64,000 nt of DNA from Mesorhizobium tianshanense (GTDB taxonomy: Bacteria; Pseudomonadota; Alphaproteobacteria; Rhizobiales; Rhizobiaceae). Numbering within the stretch: the stretch's first letter is position 1; every line of letters begins with the position of its first letter. The stretch spans positions 1 to 64,000 of the forward strand of contig NZ_VLKT01000009.1 of the NCBI RefSeq assembly GCF_007830515.1, written 5' to 3'. Of this stretch, positions 36,586 to 45,804 are shown in pieces. The position numbers and the translations under genes are program-made. The notes below the pieces were generated by a model, which did not search any database, had not been told where the DNA came from, and saw only the letters and a program-made list of their open reading frames with translations.

Positions 36586-37917
36586 TCAAGGGATGCGAAT
36601 TATTGCCTCAAAACCGTTCTCGCGACCACGAGCAGGCGACGCAAGTTCGAGAGTGGCACCCATTCGCTGGATGAGCATCGCAGCAATGGCCAGACCAAGT
36701 CCTGAGCCCGTCGCTGTGGTCGCGCCACGCTTGAATCGCTTGGTCAGTGCCTGAAGCTCTAAAACGGGGACCACCGGTCCCGCGTTTGCGATGGCGATGG
36801 TTCCGTCAATACGGACGGAAACTGTGACCGGAATGTCGGGCAGTCCATGAATGAGCGCATTCTCTATCAGGTTGCGAAGGACGATAGCGAAGGCGTCGAC
36901 GTCGACCTTGCGGATCAACGTGCCGCAGCCGTCGATATCGAGAATCAGTCGTCCGGCATTTTCCGGCCTTCGCCCGAAGTCCTCCACGACCAGCCGGACC
37001 GCCGGGACGAGATCGATCGCATGATCTGCGATGCCGATCCCCGACTCGGCCCGCGCGAGCTGAAGCAGTTTTTCGACGAGATGGCCGAGACTTGACAGAG
37101 ATGTCTCGATGCCACGGGCCCGCGCTTTCGCCGGGCCCTGGGGAAGTTCAACGATCAGCCTCTGCGTTTGAGCGAGCGCGCCTGCGATCGGCGTGCGCAA
37201 CTCATGTGCACTGTTGGCGGCGAACTCGCGCTCGGCGTCGAGGGCCGTCCGCAGACGTTCGAGAAGGCGGTCGACAGAGGCGGCGATGGTGTCCAGTTCG
37301 ACTGGGAGACCGATCATTCCCATCGGTGAGAGATTGCCGCCGTCGCGCGCTCCGATCTCCCGTCGCAGTACTTCGATCGGCCCCAGCGACCGCCGGATCA
37401 CGATCCAGATGACGGCCATGCTCAAGGGCGCGAGCACGAGGAGCGGAATGACAAGCGACAGTGCGCCTTCCATGGTCGCTTCGCGGCGATGAGCGAGCGG
37501 ATCGGCAATCTGAAGAAACAGCGTGCCGCTGACGGCCTCCTCCGTATAGATGCGATGCGTAGCAGTGTCCCAGAAACCGCGACCCAACGGCGCGTCGAAC
37601 GGTTGCGCCGGCGCGTCATGCGAATGCATAAGTACACGCCCCTCACGATCGCGAACCTGGTAGGTTAGATACTCTTCGTGCTCGAGCGCGCCGTCACCGA
37701 TGCGACGTGGGTCCGGGGAATGCGCGCGCTGAAACAGATCATCGACCACCAGCGGCATCAGGCGCTGCGCCGTTTCCTGCAGGGCGCTGTCGAAAACCTC
37801 GTCGAACTCCTCGCGCATCACGAGCGCGCCAAAGGCGGCGGCGCAAACCCAAAACAGGAGCGTTGCGGCGCCCAGCCACAACATCAGCTTGCGCGTCATG
37901 CTGGCCGACCTCGTCAT
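36586..37917 (-). CDS. Sensor histidine kinase, OmpR-type two-component system
   Basis: A 443-residue membrane kinase. Two helices (about residues 10-32 and 152-175) flank a ~120-residue periplasmic sensor. A HAMP-like linker leads to the H-box with H238 (SAHELRTPIAG), and the ATPase domain has N (NLIENALIHG) and GSGLGLAIAAML. The start at 37917 overlaps the response-regulator stop as ATGA. A second Met (MTRKLMLW) is possible. The cognate regulator is directly upstream; the PepSY and cytochrome b561 genes are divergent. Confidence 0.92.
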   Translation of the reverse strand: MTRSASMTRKLMLWLGAATLLFWVCAAAFGALVMREEFDEVFDSALQETAQRLMPLVVDDLFQRAHSPDPRRIGDGALEHEEYLTYQVRDREGRVLMHSHDAPAQPFDAPLGRGFWDTATHRIYTEEAVSGTLFLQIADPLAHRREATMEGALSLVIPLLVLAPLSMAVIWIVIRRSLGPIEVLRREIGARDGGNLSPMGMIGLPVELDTIAASVDRLLERLRTALDAEREFAANSAHELRTPIAGALAQTQRLIVELPQGPAKARARGIETSLSSLGHLVEKLLQLARAESGIGIADHAIDLVPAVRLVVEDFGRRPENAGRLILDIDGCGTLIRKVDVDAFAIVLRNLIENALIHGLPDIPVTVSVRIDGTIAIANAGPVVPVLELQALTKRFKRGATTATGSGLGLAIAAMLIQRMGATLELASPARGRENGFEAIIRIP

Positions 37918-38573
37918 GTGTCGGCGAGCCTGTACCCGACGCCACGCACGGTCGCTATTCGGTCCGCGCCGATCTTCTTGCGGAGCCGGCTGACATAGAC
38001 CTCCACCGCATTGCTCGCGATCTCCGAACCGAAAGAATAGAGTGCATCCTCGATCTGCGTCTTCGACACAATTGCACCGGACCGATGCAGAAGGCTGTCG
38101 AGCACCGCCCATTCCCGTGCGGTCAAGTCGACTGCCTGGCCGTCGCGATCGACGCGTCGTTCCGCCGGCACTATGGTCAGCGTCCCGATAGAGAATTTAG
38201 GTTCCGGACGGAGCCCGTAGCGACGGGCCACGGCATGGATGCGCGCGGAGAGTTCGCCGAGATCGAACGGCTTGACCAGATAGTCGTCAGCACCTGCGTT
38301 GAGTCCATCGATACGATCCGAGATCTGATCGCGGGCGGTCAGGATGATGACCGGAGTTGCATTCAGCCGCTTGCGCATCTCGCGCAAGTAGTCGATGCCG
38401 TTGCCGTCCGGCAAGTGAAGGTCAAGAAGGACAAGCCCGTAGGAGGCCACAGCAGCGTAATCCCGCGCTGTTGACAGGGTCCTGGCCCAGTCGACCGCGT
38501 GACCATCCGCCGCCGCATGTTCACGCACAGCACTGCCAATGGCCTTATCGTCTTCGATGAGCAGTATTCGCAT
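37914..38573 (-). CDS. OmpR/PhoB-family response regulator (QseB/TctD-like)
   Basis: A 219-residue regulator. The receiver domain has the phospho-acceptor D51 (LVLLDLHLPDGNG), acidic pocket ED at 7-8 and K near 101 (YLVKPFD). The C-terminal winged helix ends SRLRKKIGADRIATVRGVGY. It is first gene of the operon and overlaps the kinase. A direct repeat at 38672-38688 in the divergent spacer is a plausible binding site, linking it to the PepSY gene. Confidence 0.93.
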   Translation of the reverse strand: MRILLIEDDKAIGSAVREHAAADGHAVDWARTLSTARDYAAVASYGLVLLDLHLPDGNGIDYLREMRKRLNATPVIILTARDQISDRIDGLNAGADDYLVKPFDLGELSARIHAVARRYGLRPEPKFSIGTLTIVPAERRVDRDGQAVDLTAREWAVLDSLLHRSGAIVSKTQIEDALYSFGSEIASNAVEVYVSRLRKKIGADRIATVRGVGYRLADT

Positions 38574-38671
38574 CAGCTGTGCCGAGGTTCCAGGTCGAGG
38601 GCAAGACTCTTCCCTTATACGACAGAACCTGACGCCACGCTGAATCGCCGTCGCGCAACATCGACCGACGC

Positions 38672-38688
38672 TTTCAGGTTGCTGTCAG
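38672..38688 (+). promoter_or_regulatory. Candidate response-regulator binding site (11-bp-spaced direct repeat)
   Basis: TTTCAG-gttgc-TGTCAG, two half-sites one helical turn apart, the arrangement bound by OmpR/QseB-family dimers. It lies 50 bases before the PepSY start and 99 bases from the regulator start. Confidence 0.5.
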
Positions 38689-38737
38689 CTACGGCTGCCA
38701 GAAGGGCCGGCGTTGGAACAACCCAATGGAGACCCCC

Positions 38738-39007
38738 ATGAAGAACATCCTGATCGGAGCACTTTTCCTGAACGCGACTGCCGTCGGCGCCGCACTGGCC
38801 GGCGAGAAATGCGACGTGCCGGTCGCCGAATGGCAACCGCGCGAAGCGCTACAAACCAAGCTTGAAGCTGACGGATGGCAGATCCGTTCGATCAAGACGG
38901 AGGACGGTTGCTACGAGGCTTATGCGGTCGATTCGAAGGGGAACAAGGTCGAAGCGTACTTCGATCCCAAAACCTTCAAGCGTGTGGACGGCGAGAGCGA
39001 AGGCTGA
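38738..39007 (+). CDS. PepSY-domain periplasmic protein
   Basis: An 89-residue exported protein: signal peptide (about MKNILIGALFLNATAVGAALA) and one PepSY-like domain (REALQTKLEADGWQIRSIKT, then CYEAYAVDSKGNKVEAYFDP). Two mature cysteines (EKCDV and DGCYE) may pair. The start at 38738 has GGAG 6-9 bases upstream. It is followed after 4 bases by the cytochrome b561 gene and is divergent from a two-component system; such sets often respond to metal or redox stress. Confidence 0.88.
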   Translation: MKNILIGALFLNATAVGAALAGEKCDVPVAEWQPREALQTKLEADGWQIRSIKTEDGCYEAYAVDSKGNKVEAYFDPKTFKRVDGESEG

Positions 39008-39011
39008 ACCG

Positions 39012-39551
39012 ATGCGCGCCACCGTGAACGTCTGGGATCCGTGTGTTCGGATCTTCCACTGGAGCCTCGTGGCCAGCTTTGCGGTGGCGTGGTTATCCGC
39101 CGATAAGATCAAGGACCTGCATGAATGGGCCGGCTATGCGGCGGCAGCACTCATCACATTCCGGCTGGCGATCGGTTTCGCCGGGTCTCGATATGCTCGC
39201 TTCACGCAATTCATCCGCGGTCCGAGGGAGACACTCTCCTACACCGGGGATGTGATCTTCAATCGCGAAGCGCGCTATCTTGGCCACAATCCGTTGGGAG
39301 CATTGATGGTTGTTGCCTTGCTGGCCTCGACGGTACTCGTTGCCGGCACGGGCTGGCTACAAACGACTGACGCCTTTTGGGGCATCGAATGGATCGAGGA
39401 GGCACATGAGATGCTGGCTAACGTCATGCTGGCTCTGGTCGCGCTTCACGTCGGCGGCGTCGTCCTGGGGAGCTTCCGTCACGGCGAGAACCTCGTGCGC
39501 GCCATGATCACCGGGCGCAAGCCCGCGCCTGAACCCGGCGATGTCGCGTGA
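39012..39551 (+). CDS. Cytochrome b561 (Ni/Fe-hydrogenase cytochrome b-like domain)
   Basis: A 179-residue four-helix membrane cytochrome. Heme-ligand histidines are in the expected places: H in RIFHWSLV (residue ~16), H in DLHEWAGY (~37), H in EEAHEML (~132) and H in ALHVGGV (~147). It would carry electrons across the membrane between quinol and a periplasmic partner. The start at 39012 is 5 bases after the PepSY stop, so the two are cotranscribed. Partner unknown. Confidence 0.88.
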   Translation: MRATVNVWDPCVRIFHWSLVASFAVAWLSADKIKDLHEWAGYAAAALITFRLAIGFAGSRYARFTQFIRGPRETLSYTGDVIFNREARYLGHNPLGALMVVALLASTVLVAGTGWLQTTDAFWGIEWIEEAHEMLANVMLALVALHVGGVVLGSFRHGENLVRAMITGRKPAPEPGDVA

Positions 39552-39825
39552 CAGGCAATCGTCCAAGCGCTGCAAGCGCAGCGTCCGTGTTGCACAATCT
39601 TTCTGGGCCGGAACTGGAACGCACCGTTACAGGAGCTTTTAGAGGAGCTTTTGTTCGGGCCGGCCTTCTTTTCGGGCCGATGGCACTGGCCCTGAGCTTT
39701 TTGCTGCTGCCATCCGATCTGTCGCACGACCGCAGGCACTTGAACGCCCGTTGCTCATCAGACGTCCGGCTACAGGGTGTGAGGCACAAGTGCCCGGAAA
39801 TTCAGAATCCGTTCGGAGTTTCGCC

Positions 39826-41895
39826 ATGACTTTTGTCCAATCGGCCAATGCGATTTTCCGTCGCCTAAGGCCGTTCGTCGTGCTCTTTCTCGCCGCACAG
39901 TTCCTGATCAGGCTTGGTTTGACCGTGGTCTCAATCGGCAATCTTTCGCTCGATCCGCTGGATTGGATGGTTCCATTTCTCACCGGATTCTGGTTCGACA
40001 TCGTCACGCTGCTTCCAATCTTCGCGGTCTTCCTCGTCGTCCCTTCTCTCCTGCCGGCCTCGTGGGCCGGAAAGCGGTTCGATCGCGCGGTCGGGCTCTT
40101 AGCTTTCGCACTCTTCCTGTTCCTGATGGTCATGCAGGGGGTTGGCGAATATTTCTTCTGGGATGAGTTCACGACCCGCTTCAATTTCATTGCGGTCGAC
40201 TATCTGGTCTACACGCAGGAAGTGCTCCAGAACATCATGGAGAGCTACCCGGTCGTGCCGCTGCTTGCTGGCATCGGCTTGTTGGCAGCCAGCGGCACCT
40301 TTCTGTTGCGCCGTCAGGTGACGGCAGGGTTCGCGCCACATCCGCCTTTTATGAACCGCCTGGCGATCTTCGCGGCGACAACGGGAGCGGCCGTCGCGGG
40401 CGTGTTGCTGACGCCCGATTCGATCACACGGCCGATGCCGAGCGCGATCGCCCGCGAACTCGGCGGCAACGGTCTCTATGGTTTGGTCAGCGCCTTCTTC
40501 TCCAATGAGATCGATTTCGCGAATTTCTACCGAACCTTGCCCGAGAGACAGGCGGCCGAACGGGCGCGCGACCTTCTGGCCGAAAACCACGAGCCGTTCG
40601 AAAGTGCCGACCTGAACGACATCACACGCGACATCCGGGCCGAGGGCCCGATGCTGCGCAAGAACGTTATCCTGGTCGGGATGGAAAGCATGAGTGCCGA
40701 GTTCATGGGCGCCTTTGGCAATCCGAAAGGGCTGACGCCCAATCTCGACCGGCTGGCGTCCGAAGGTCTGCTTTTCACGGAAATGCGAGCGACGGGCACG
40801 CGCACAGTACGCGGGCTGGAAGCGATTGCGCTTTCAGTCCCGCCGACCCCGGGGCAATCGATCCTGCGTCGCCCGGGCAGCAACAATCTCTTTACCATTG
40901 GCTCGGTGTTCCAGGATTCCGATTACGACACGCGTTTCATCTATGGCGGCTACGGCTATTTCGACAACATGAATGCGTTCTTTTCCGGCAACGGCTTCGG
41001 CATTGTCGACCGCGGCACGATGAACGCTGCTAATGTGAATTTTGCCAACGCGTGGGGGGTCAGTGACGAGGTTCTCTATGACGAGGTGATCCGCCAGGCC
41101 GACGCCTCGGTGAAGGAAGGCAAGAACTTCTTCAGCTTCGTCATGACCACATCGAACCACCGGCCATTCACCTATCCGGACGGTGCAATCGATATCCCGT
41201 CGCCAGGTGGTCGCGACGGGGCGGTCAAATATTCCGACCATGCGATTGGCGAGCTGGTGAACAAGGCCGCGGCGAAACCGTGGTTCAAGGACACAGTATT
41301 CGTTTTCGTCGCCGACCATACGGCAAGCGTCGCCGGCAGGATCGAGCTCGATATGGATAAGTACCACATACCATGCATCATCTGGTCGCCAGGCTTTGTC
41401 GCCCCCCGACGGATCGACCGCCTGGCGAGCCAGGTCGATATCGCGCCGTCGCTGCTTGCCATGTTGCACGCCAGCTATCGCAGCCGCTTCTTCGGCGACG
41501 ACCTGATCAATGCGGACGAACCCGAGCGGCCGGTCTACATTTCCAACTACGAGAAGGTGGCGATGATCCTGCATGGTCGCACGACCATCCTTGAGCCCAA
41601 AAAGCAGATCGTCCAGCTGAAGGGTGACGAGGTGGTGCGGCAAGACGCCATCGATCAGCAGGCAGTCGACAGTACGGTGGCCATCTATCAATATGCCTCG
41701 CATTGGCGCGATATTTCACGCCGCATTCCAAGTGCTCTCGACAGCGTCACACTGGCACTTGGCCGGCGTTCTGTTGGGCAGCCAGCCCAACCCGAAGCGA
41801 CCCGGGCTTCCGTCCAGGACCATACCCACCATACCGGTGCGCTCACAAAGCCGGCGCGCCAGCACATATTGGGAATGCCAGGTCGGTCCCGGTGA
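39826..41895 (+). CDS. LtaS-like sulfatase-fold membrane phosphotransferase
   Basis: A 689-residue protein: five N-terminal helices (residues ~15-200) then a periplasmic alkaline-phosphatase-superfamily domain. Visible active-site parts are NVILVGMESMSAEFMGAFG, the nucleophile region GTRTVRGLEA, and VFVFVADHTASVAG. In Gram-negatives such proteins add phosphoglycerol or phosphoethanolamine to glucans or lipids (OpgB-like), not lipoteichoic acid. The last ~45 residues (after ALGRRSVGQPAQP) are low-complexity and look unlike the fold, perhaps from a 3' frameshift. GGAG precedes ATG 39826. Confidence 0.85.
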   Translation: MTFVQSANAIFRRLRPFVVLFLAAQFLIRLGLTVVSIGNLSLDPLDWMVPFLTGFWFDIVTLLPIFAVFLVVPSLLPASWAGKRFDRAVGLLAFALFLFLMVMQGVGEYFFWDEFTTRFNFIAVDYLVYTQEVLQNIMESYPVVPLLAGIGLLAASGTFLLRRQVTAGFAPHPPFMNRLAIFAATTGAAVAGVLLTPDSITRPMPSAIARELGGNGLYGLVSAFFSNEIDFANFYRTLPERQAAERARDLLAENHEPFESADLNDITRDIRAEGPMLRKNVILVGMESMSAEFMGAFGNPKGLTPNLDRLASEGLLFTEMRATGTRTVRGLEAIALSVPPTPGQSILRRPGSNNLFTIGSVFQDSDYDTRFIYGGYGYFDNMNAFFSGNGFGIVDRGTMNAANVNFANAWGVSDEVLYDEVIRQADASVKEGKNFFSFVMTTSNHRPFTYPDGAIDIPSPGGRDGAVKYSDHAIGELVNKAAAKPWFKDTVFVFVADHTASVAGRIELDMDKYHIPCIIWSPGFVAPRRIDRLASQVDIAPSLLAMLHASYRSRFFGDDLINADEPERPVYISNYEKVAMILHGRTTILEPKKQIVQLKGDEVVRQDAIDQQAVDSTVAIYQYASHWRDISRRIPSALDSVTLALGRRSVGQPAQPEATRASVQDHTHHTGALTKPARQHILGMPGRSR

Positions 41896-42014
41896 TCTTA
41901 CGAGGAGCGAGGACCGCTTAATAACCCTTTCAAGAGCTTCGTGCCTCGCATGGCAACGCATGGCAACGACGTAGGGTTGAACTCGGTCGTTCAGAGTGAT
42001 TGGGTTTTGACCCC

Positions 42015-42602
42015 TTAAAGCCACTCCAGGCGCTGGCCCGCCAGCCTGAGCAGCCGATCCTGAGGCACATCCAGCTTTGCGGCTTCTTCCTCGGACATTC
42101 CGAGCACCACGCGGAACAGGGCACGCACGACGCCGCCATGGGTCACGCAGACCGTCTGGCGGTCCAGCGCATCGAACCAGGGTTTTACCCGTTCGAGCAG
42201 CATCTGATAGCTTTCGGCGCCCTCGCCGGGCGGTTGGAAATTCCATTTGTCGAGGCGGCGTTGCCTGGTCGAACCGGGATCCTTCGCCTTGAGTTCGGCA
42301 AAGGTGAAACCCTGCCAGTCGCCAAAGCTCAACTCTACGAGGAGCGGCTCGGTACGATAGGCGTACGGATCGAGCTTCATCGCCGTGCGCAGGCGCTCCA
42401 TCGTCTCGCGTGTGCGCCGCATCGGGCTGGCGACAAAGTCGAAATCCTGGGGGTTATGGACGAGTTCGGCCAGCCGGCGCCCGTTGCGGCTGGCCTGCTC
42501 GCGGCCGAGCGCGTTGAGGTCGGTGTCGGCCTGCCCCTGCAGCCGGGACTCGGCGTTCCACTCCGTCTGGCCGTGGCGCGCGATGTAAACGAGCGGATAC
42601 AT
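42015..42602 (-). CDS. Histidine phosphatase family protein (PGAM-like)
   Basis: A 195-residue phosphatase with the RHG motif YIARHGQTEWN (residues ~6-16), the second His in VTHGGVVRAL, and the conserved Arg/Glu elements (SPMRRTRETME, LSFGDWQG). The substrate is unknown; such proteins range from phosphoglycerate mutases to cobalamin or sugar phosphatases. It follows fabI by 58 bases on the same strand, probably the same transcript. Confidence 0.9.
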   Translation of the reverse strand: MYPLVYIARHGQTEWNAESRLQGQADTDLNALGREQASRNGRRLAELVHNPQDFDFVASPMRRTRETMERLRTAMKLDPYAYRTEPLLVELSFGDWQGFTFAELKAKDPGSTRQRRLDKWNFQPPGEGAESYQMLLERVKPWFDALDRQTVCVTHGGVVRALFRVVLGMSEEEAAKLDVPQDRLLRLAGQRLEWL

Positions 42603-42660
42603 CAGGTCATCCGGAGAGAGGTCGAGGGCAGGCTGGGAAGCGGGAGAATTCGAGGACGAT

Positions 42661-43479
42661 TTAATCCTTGACGGTCGAAATATCAGGCGCGTCGACCGCC
42701 TTCATGCCGACGACATGGTAGCCGGAATCGACATGGTGGATCTCGCCGGTTACGCCGCGTGAAAGGTTGGACAGGAAATAGACGGCTGAATCGCCGACCT
42801 CCTCTTGCGTCACTGTCCGCTTCAGCGGCGAATTGTATTCGTTCCACTTCAATATGTAGCGGAAATCGCCGATGCCCGAGGCGGCCAGGGTCTTGATCGG
42901 ACCGGCGGAGATTGCGTTGACGCGGATCTTCTTGGCACCGAGGTCGACGGCCAGATAACGCACGCTGGCTTCGAGCGCCGCCTTGGCCACACCCATGACG
43001 TTGTAGTGCGGCATCACTTTTTCCGCACCGTAATAGGTCAGCGTCAGCAGCGAGCCGCCATCGGTCATCAGCGCCTCGGCGCGCTTGGCGATGGTGGTGA
43101 AGGAATACACCGAAATGTCCATGGTGCGCAGGAAATTGTCGCGCGTCGTCTCGACATAGCGGCCCGTCAGTTCGTCCTTGTCGGAAAAGGCGATGGCGTG
43201 GACGAGAAAATCGAGCTTGCCCCAATGCTTGGCGATACCGTCGAAAACCGCATCGAGGGTTGCCGGATCGGTCACATCGCAATGGCCGGCGATATGGGCA
43301 TTGAGTTCCGCCGCCAGCGGCTCGACGCGCTTCTTGAACGCCTCGCCCTGATAGGTCAGCGCAATCTCGGCGCCGTGGTCGACGCAGGCCTTGGCAATGC
43401 CATAGGCGATCGACCGATTGTTCGCGACGCCAAGGACAAGCCCCCGCTTGCCGGCCATAATGCCTTGTCCACTCGCCAT
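42661..43479 (-). CDS. fabI: Enoyl-[acyl-carrier-protein] reductase (NADH)
   Basis: A 272-residue short-chain dehydrogenase catalysing the last step of fatty-acid elongation. FabI hallmarks: GVANNRSIAYGIA NAD-binding region (residues 17-29), and the catalytic Y159-x6-K166 (YNVMGVAK), with the upstream Y in LTYYGAEKVMPHYN. Length fits the family. GGAGAG lies about 8 bases before the ATG. The histidine phosphatase gene follows. Confidence 0.96.
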   Translation of the reverse strand: MASGQGIMAGKRGLVLGVANNRSIAYGIAKACVDHGAEIALTYQGEAFKKRVEPLAAELNAHIAGHCDVTDPATLDAVFDGIAKHWGKLDFLVHAIAFSDKDELTGRYVETTRDNFLRTMDISVYSFTTIAKRAEALMTDGGSLLTLTYYGAEKVMPHYNVMGVAKAALEASVRYLAVDLGAKKIRVNAISAGPIKTLAASGIGDFRYILKWNEYNSPLKRTVTQEEVGDSAVYFLSNLSRGVTGEIHHVDSGYHVVGMKAVDAPDISTVKD

Positions 43480-43585
43480 GTGAGCGCTCTCCGCAAGATT
43501 TTCCCGCTTGTGGAGTGCCTATCGCACAGGCACGGAGACCCTTCAAGCGCTCAAGACGGACAGTTCGGGGGACAAAGGCGTCCAG

Positions 43586-44509
43586 TCAGCGTTTTCGGTT
43601 GCGCATCAGCGCTTCGAGATCGCTATCGCCACCTTCAGGCAGCATCAGCCGCACATGGGCGTAGAGATCGCCGTGACCGCCGGTTTTTTCCGGCAGGCCC
43701 CTGCCCTTCAGCCGCAGGACCTTGTCCGAGCTCGACCAAGCGGGAACATTGACCGCGAGCCGGCCCATCGGCGTCTCGACCGCCACCTTGGCGCCCAGCA
43801 CGGCATCCTCCAGTGCAACCGGCAGATCGGCATGGAGGTCGCGGCCTTCGACGCGGTAGCGCGGATGCCGCCGGAAGCGGATCTTGACCAGCGCGTCGCC
43901 CGGCTGCCCCGGTCCTTGCTCGCCCTGGCCCTTCAGCCGGATGGTCTGGCCGTCCTCGACATAGGCCGGCAGCTTGACGGCGACCTTGCGTCCGTCGGGG
44001 AACATCGCCGTCACCTTCTCAGCGGTAGCCGCTTCATCGATGGTGATGTCGAGCGTTACGTTCAGGTCGGCGCCGGAGGGCGCCTGCCGGCCAGCGCCCA
44101 TGCCGGCACCGCGGGAGAAGGTCTCGCCGAAAATCTGGCTGAAGATGTCGCTGTTGCCGTCGAACGGATCGCCGCCCGGACGGCCCGAGCGAAACTCGAA
44201 GCGTGAGCCGCTTGGCCCTTGCTGCCGGCGAAAACCACCAAAAGGATCGGCGCCGCCCGCGGCACCCTCGAAACCCTGGAAACGCGGCTTGCCGTCGGCG
44301 TCGATCTCGCCGCGATCGAAGGCCGCCCGGCTCTTCTCGTCGCCGACGATCTCGTAAGCCTGGTTGGCCGCGGCAAAACGATCTTTCGCCTTGGGATCAT
44401 CCGGATTCTGGTCCGGATGATACTTCTTGGCGAGTTTTCGATACGCCGATTTTATGTCCTTGGCCGATGCGTTCTTAGCAACGCCCAGCACCTCATAGGG
44501 GTCGCGCAT
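43586..44509 (-). CDS. J-domain protein of CbpA type
   Basis: A 307-residue Hsp40. The J domain has HPD at 31-33 (KYHPDQNP), followed by a Gly/Phe region (~80-140) and two C-terminal substrate-binding domains ([14 protein letters not shown] and VRLMLPEG). There is no CxxCxGxG zinc domain, so it is CbpA/DjlA-type rather than DnaJ. It would stimulate DnaK. The gene at 60848 shows the opposite arrangement: zinc motifs without a J domain. Confidence 0.93.
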   Translation of the reverse strand: MRDPYEVLGVAKNASAKDIKSAYRKLAKKYHPDQNPDDPKAKDRFAAANQAYEIVGDEKSRAAFDRGEIDADGKPRFQGFEGAAGGADPFGGFRRQQGPSGSRFEFRSGRPGGDPFDGNSDIFSQIFGETFSRGAGMGAGRQAPSGADLNVTLDITIDEAATAEKVTAMFPDGRKVAVKLPAYVEDGQTIRLKGQGEQGPGQPGDALVKIRFRRHPRYRVEGRDLHADLPVALEDAVLGAKVAVETPMGRLAVNVPAWSSSDKVLRLKGRGLPEKTGGHGDLYAHVRLMLPEGGDSDLEALMRNRKR

Positions 44510-44608
44510 GCTTCCTGCCCTGGAGAAGGAGTGAGTCCACGATTGCCCCCTATATGCGCTCGCATAGGAAGAAATTCCAGTAGCGTGCGGTCATATGATG
44601 GCGGAAAA

Positions 44609-45082
44609 TCAGAGCGCCTTGAAGTCCTGCATCCGCCAGGCGCCGGCGCCGGCCAGGCACACCTCGCCCTTGAACAGCGCGACACCGTCGAAGCTTTCGC
44701 GCGACGCGGTGAAGCGGCGGCAAAGTCGGCCGTTGTCCCTGGACTCCGCCAGTTCGGTGATCGAGCCGCGCGAACCGGTGTCGGAATTCGCCCAGGGAAC
44801 GGCCTGCCCGCCAAGTTCCTGGATATCGGCGGAAGACACCGCGTTACCGATCGTCGCCTCGTCCGAGGCGCGATCCTGATCGATCGGCGGGGCGGAAGCA
44901 GTCGTGCTGCTGGTGAGGATCGTGCGGTCGACCTCCGCCTGCTCCAGGCTAAAGCCGCCGGCACCGCAGGCGGCAAGCGGCAAGGCGGCCAGCACGATCG
45001 CGACCTTGACCGCAGCCTGGGCGCTGGCCGAAGCGATAAGGCTCCATTGCCTGCTGTCAAAAGGTTGCGCGATACGCGACAA
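44609..45082 (-). CDS. RT0821/Lpp0805-like surface lipoprotein
   Basis: A 157-residue lipoprotein, divergent from pdxH. The lipobox is LPLAAC with hydrophobic run [13 protein letters not shown] (~residues 24-37). The C-terminal region ([20 protein letters not shown]) resembles the 17-kDa surface antigen/RT0821 C-terminal domain of rhizobia and rickettsiae. No ATG fits: the proposed start is TTG at 45082, with GGAGA 8 bases upstream. The frame further upstream is antisense to pdxH. Confidence 0.75.
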   Translation of the reverse strand: MSRIAQPFDSRQWSLIASASAQAAVKVAIVLAALPLAACGAGGFSLEQAEVDRTILTSSTTASAPPIDQDRASDEATIGNAVSSADIQELGGQAVPWANSDTGSRGSITELAESRDNGRLCRRFTASRESFDGVALFKGEVCLAGAGAWRMQDFKAL

Positions 45083-45122
45083 TCGGCAATCTCCCCAGCC
45101 GGCAATAGAATTTGGAAAAACT

Positions 45123-45740
45123 ATGAGCGAAACTGAGTTAACAAGCAGTGACTTTACCGAGGCTGCCGAGCCATTCCGCCTCTTTGCCGCATGGCTCGAT
45201 GACGCGACGAAGAGTGAGATCAACGATCCCAACGGCGTGGCACTGGCGACCGTCGATGCCGACGGCATGCCGGATGTACGCATGGTGCTGCTCAAGGGGT
45301 TCGATGAAAGCGGGTTTGTCTTCTACACGAATTTCGAGAGCGCCAAGGGCCGTGAGATTCTCGGCAGCATGAAGGCGGCGATGTGCTTCCACTGGAAATC
45401 GCTGCGCCGGCAGGTGCGCGTGCGCGGGCCGGTAGAGATCGTCAGCGACGCGGAAGCGGATGCCTATTACGCGACGCGCCCGCGCGGCAGCCGTATCGGC
45501 GCCTGGGCGTCGAAACAATCGCGGCCGCTGGAGAGCCGCTTCGCGCTGGAAAAGGCCGTTGCCGAATACACGGCGCGCCATGCGATCGGCGAGATTCCGC
45601 GGCCGAAACACTGGTCGGGCTTCCGTATCGTGCCGCAGACGATCGAGTTCTGGCACGACCGGCCTTTCCGGCTGCACGACCGCGTCGTCTTTTCCCGCAA
45701 CGCCAAGGGCGGCTGGGACAAGACGAGGCTTTATCCCTGA
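45123..45740 (+). CDS. pdxH: Pyridoxamine 5'-phosphate oxidase
   Basis: A 205-residue FMN enzyme that oxidises PNP or PMP to pyridoxal phosphate. Features: [19 protein letters not shown] (FMN/substrate region, ~56-74), [14 protein letters not shown] (~127-140) and the C-terminal [11 protein letters not shown]... with WDKTRLYP end, characteristic of PdxH. The start at 45123 follows the family N-terminus. It is followed by the LysE-family pseudogene on the same strand. Confidence 0.95.
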   Translation: MSETELTSSDFTEAAEPFRLFAAWLDDATKSEINDPNGVALATVDADGMPDVRMVLLKGFDESGFVFYTNFESAKGREILGSMKAAMCFHWKSLRRQVRVRGPVEIVSDAEADAYYATRPRGSRIGAWASKQSRPLESRFALEKAVAEYTARHAIGEIPRPKHWSGFRIVPQTIEFWHDRPFRLHDRVVFSRNAKGGWDKTRLYP

Positions 45741-45804
45741 ACCTTCCGAAGACGGTGCGGCAAGATATGAATTCATGCCGTTTCAAGTCGCAAAGAGGTG
45801 AACC

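Noticed and set aside
39826..41895. Naming the protein lipoteichoic acid synthase
   Set aside because: A Gram-negative alphaproteobacterium has no lipoteichoic acid; only the fold is shared.
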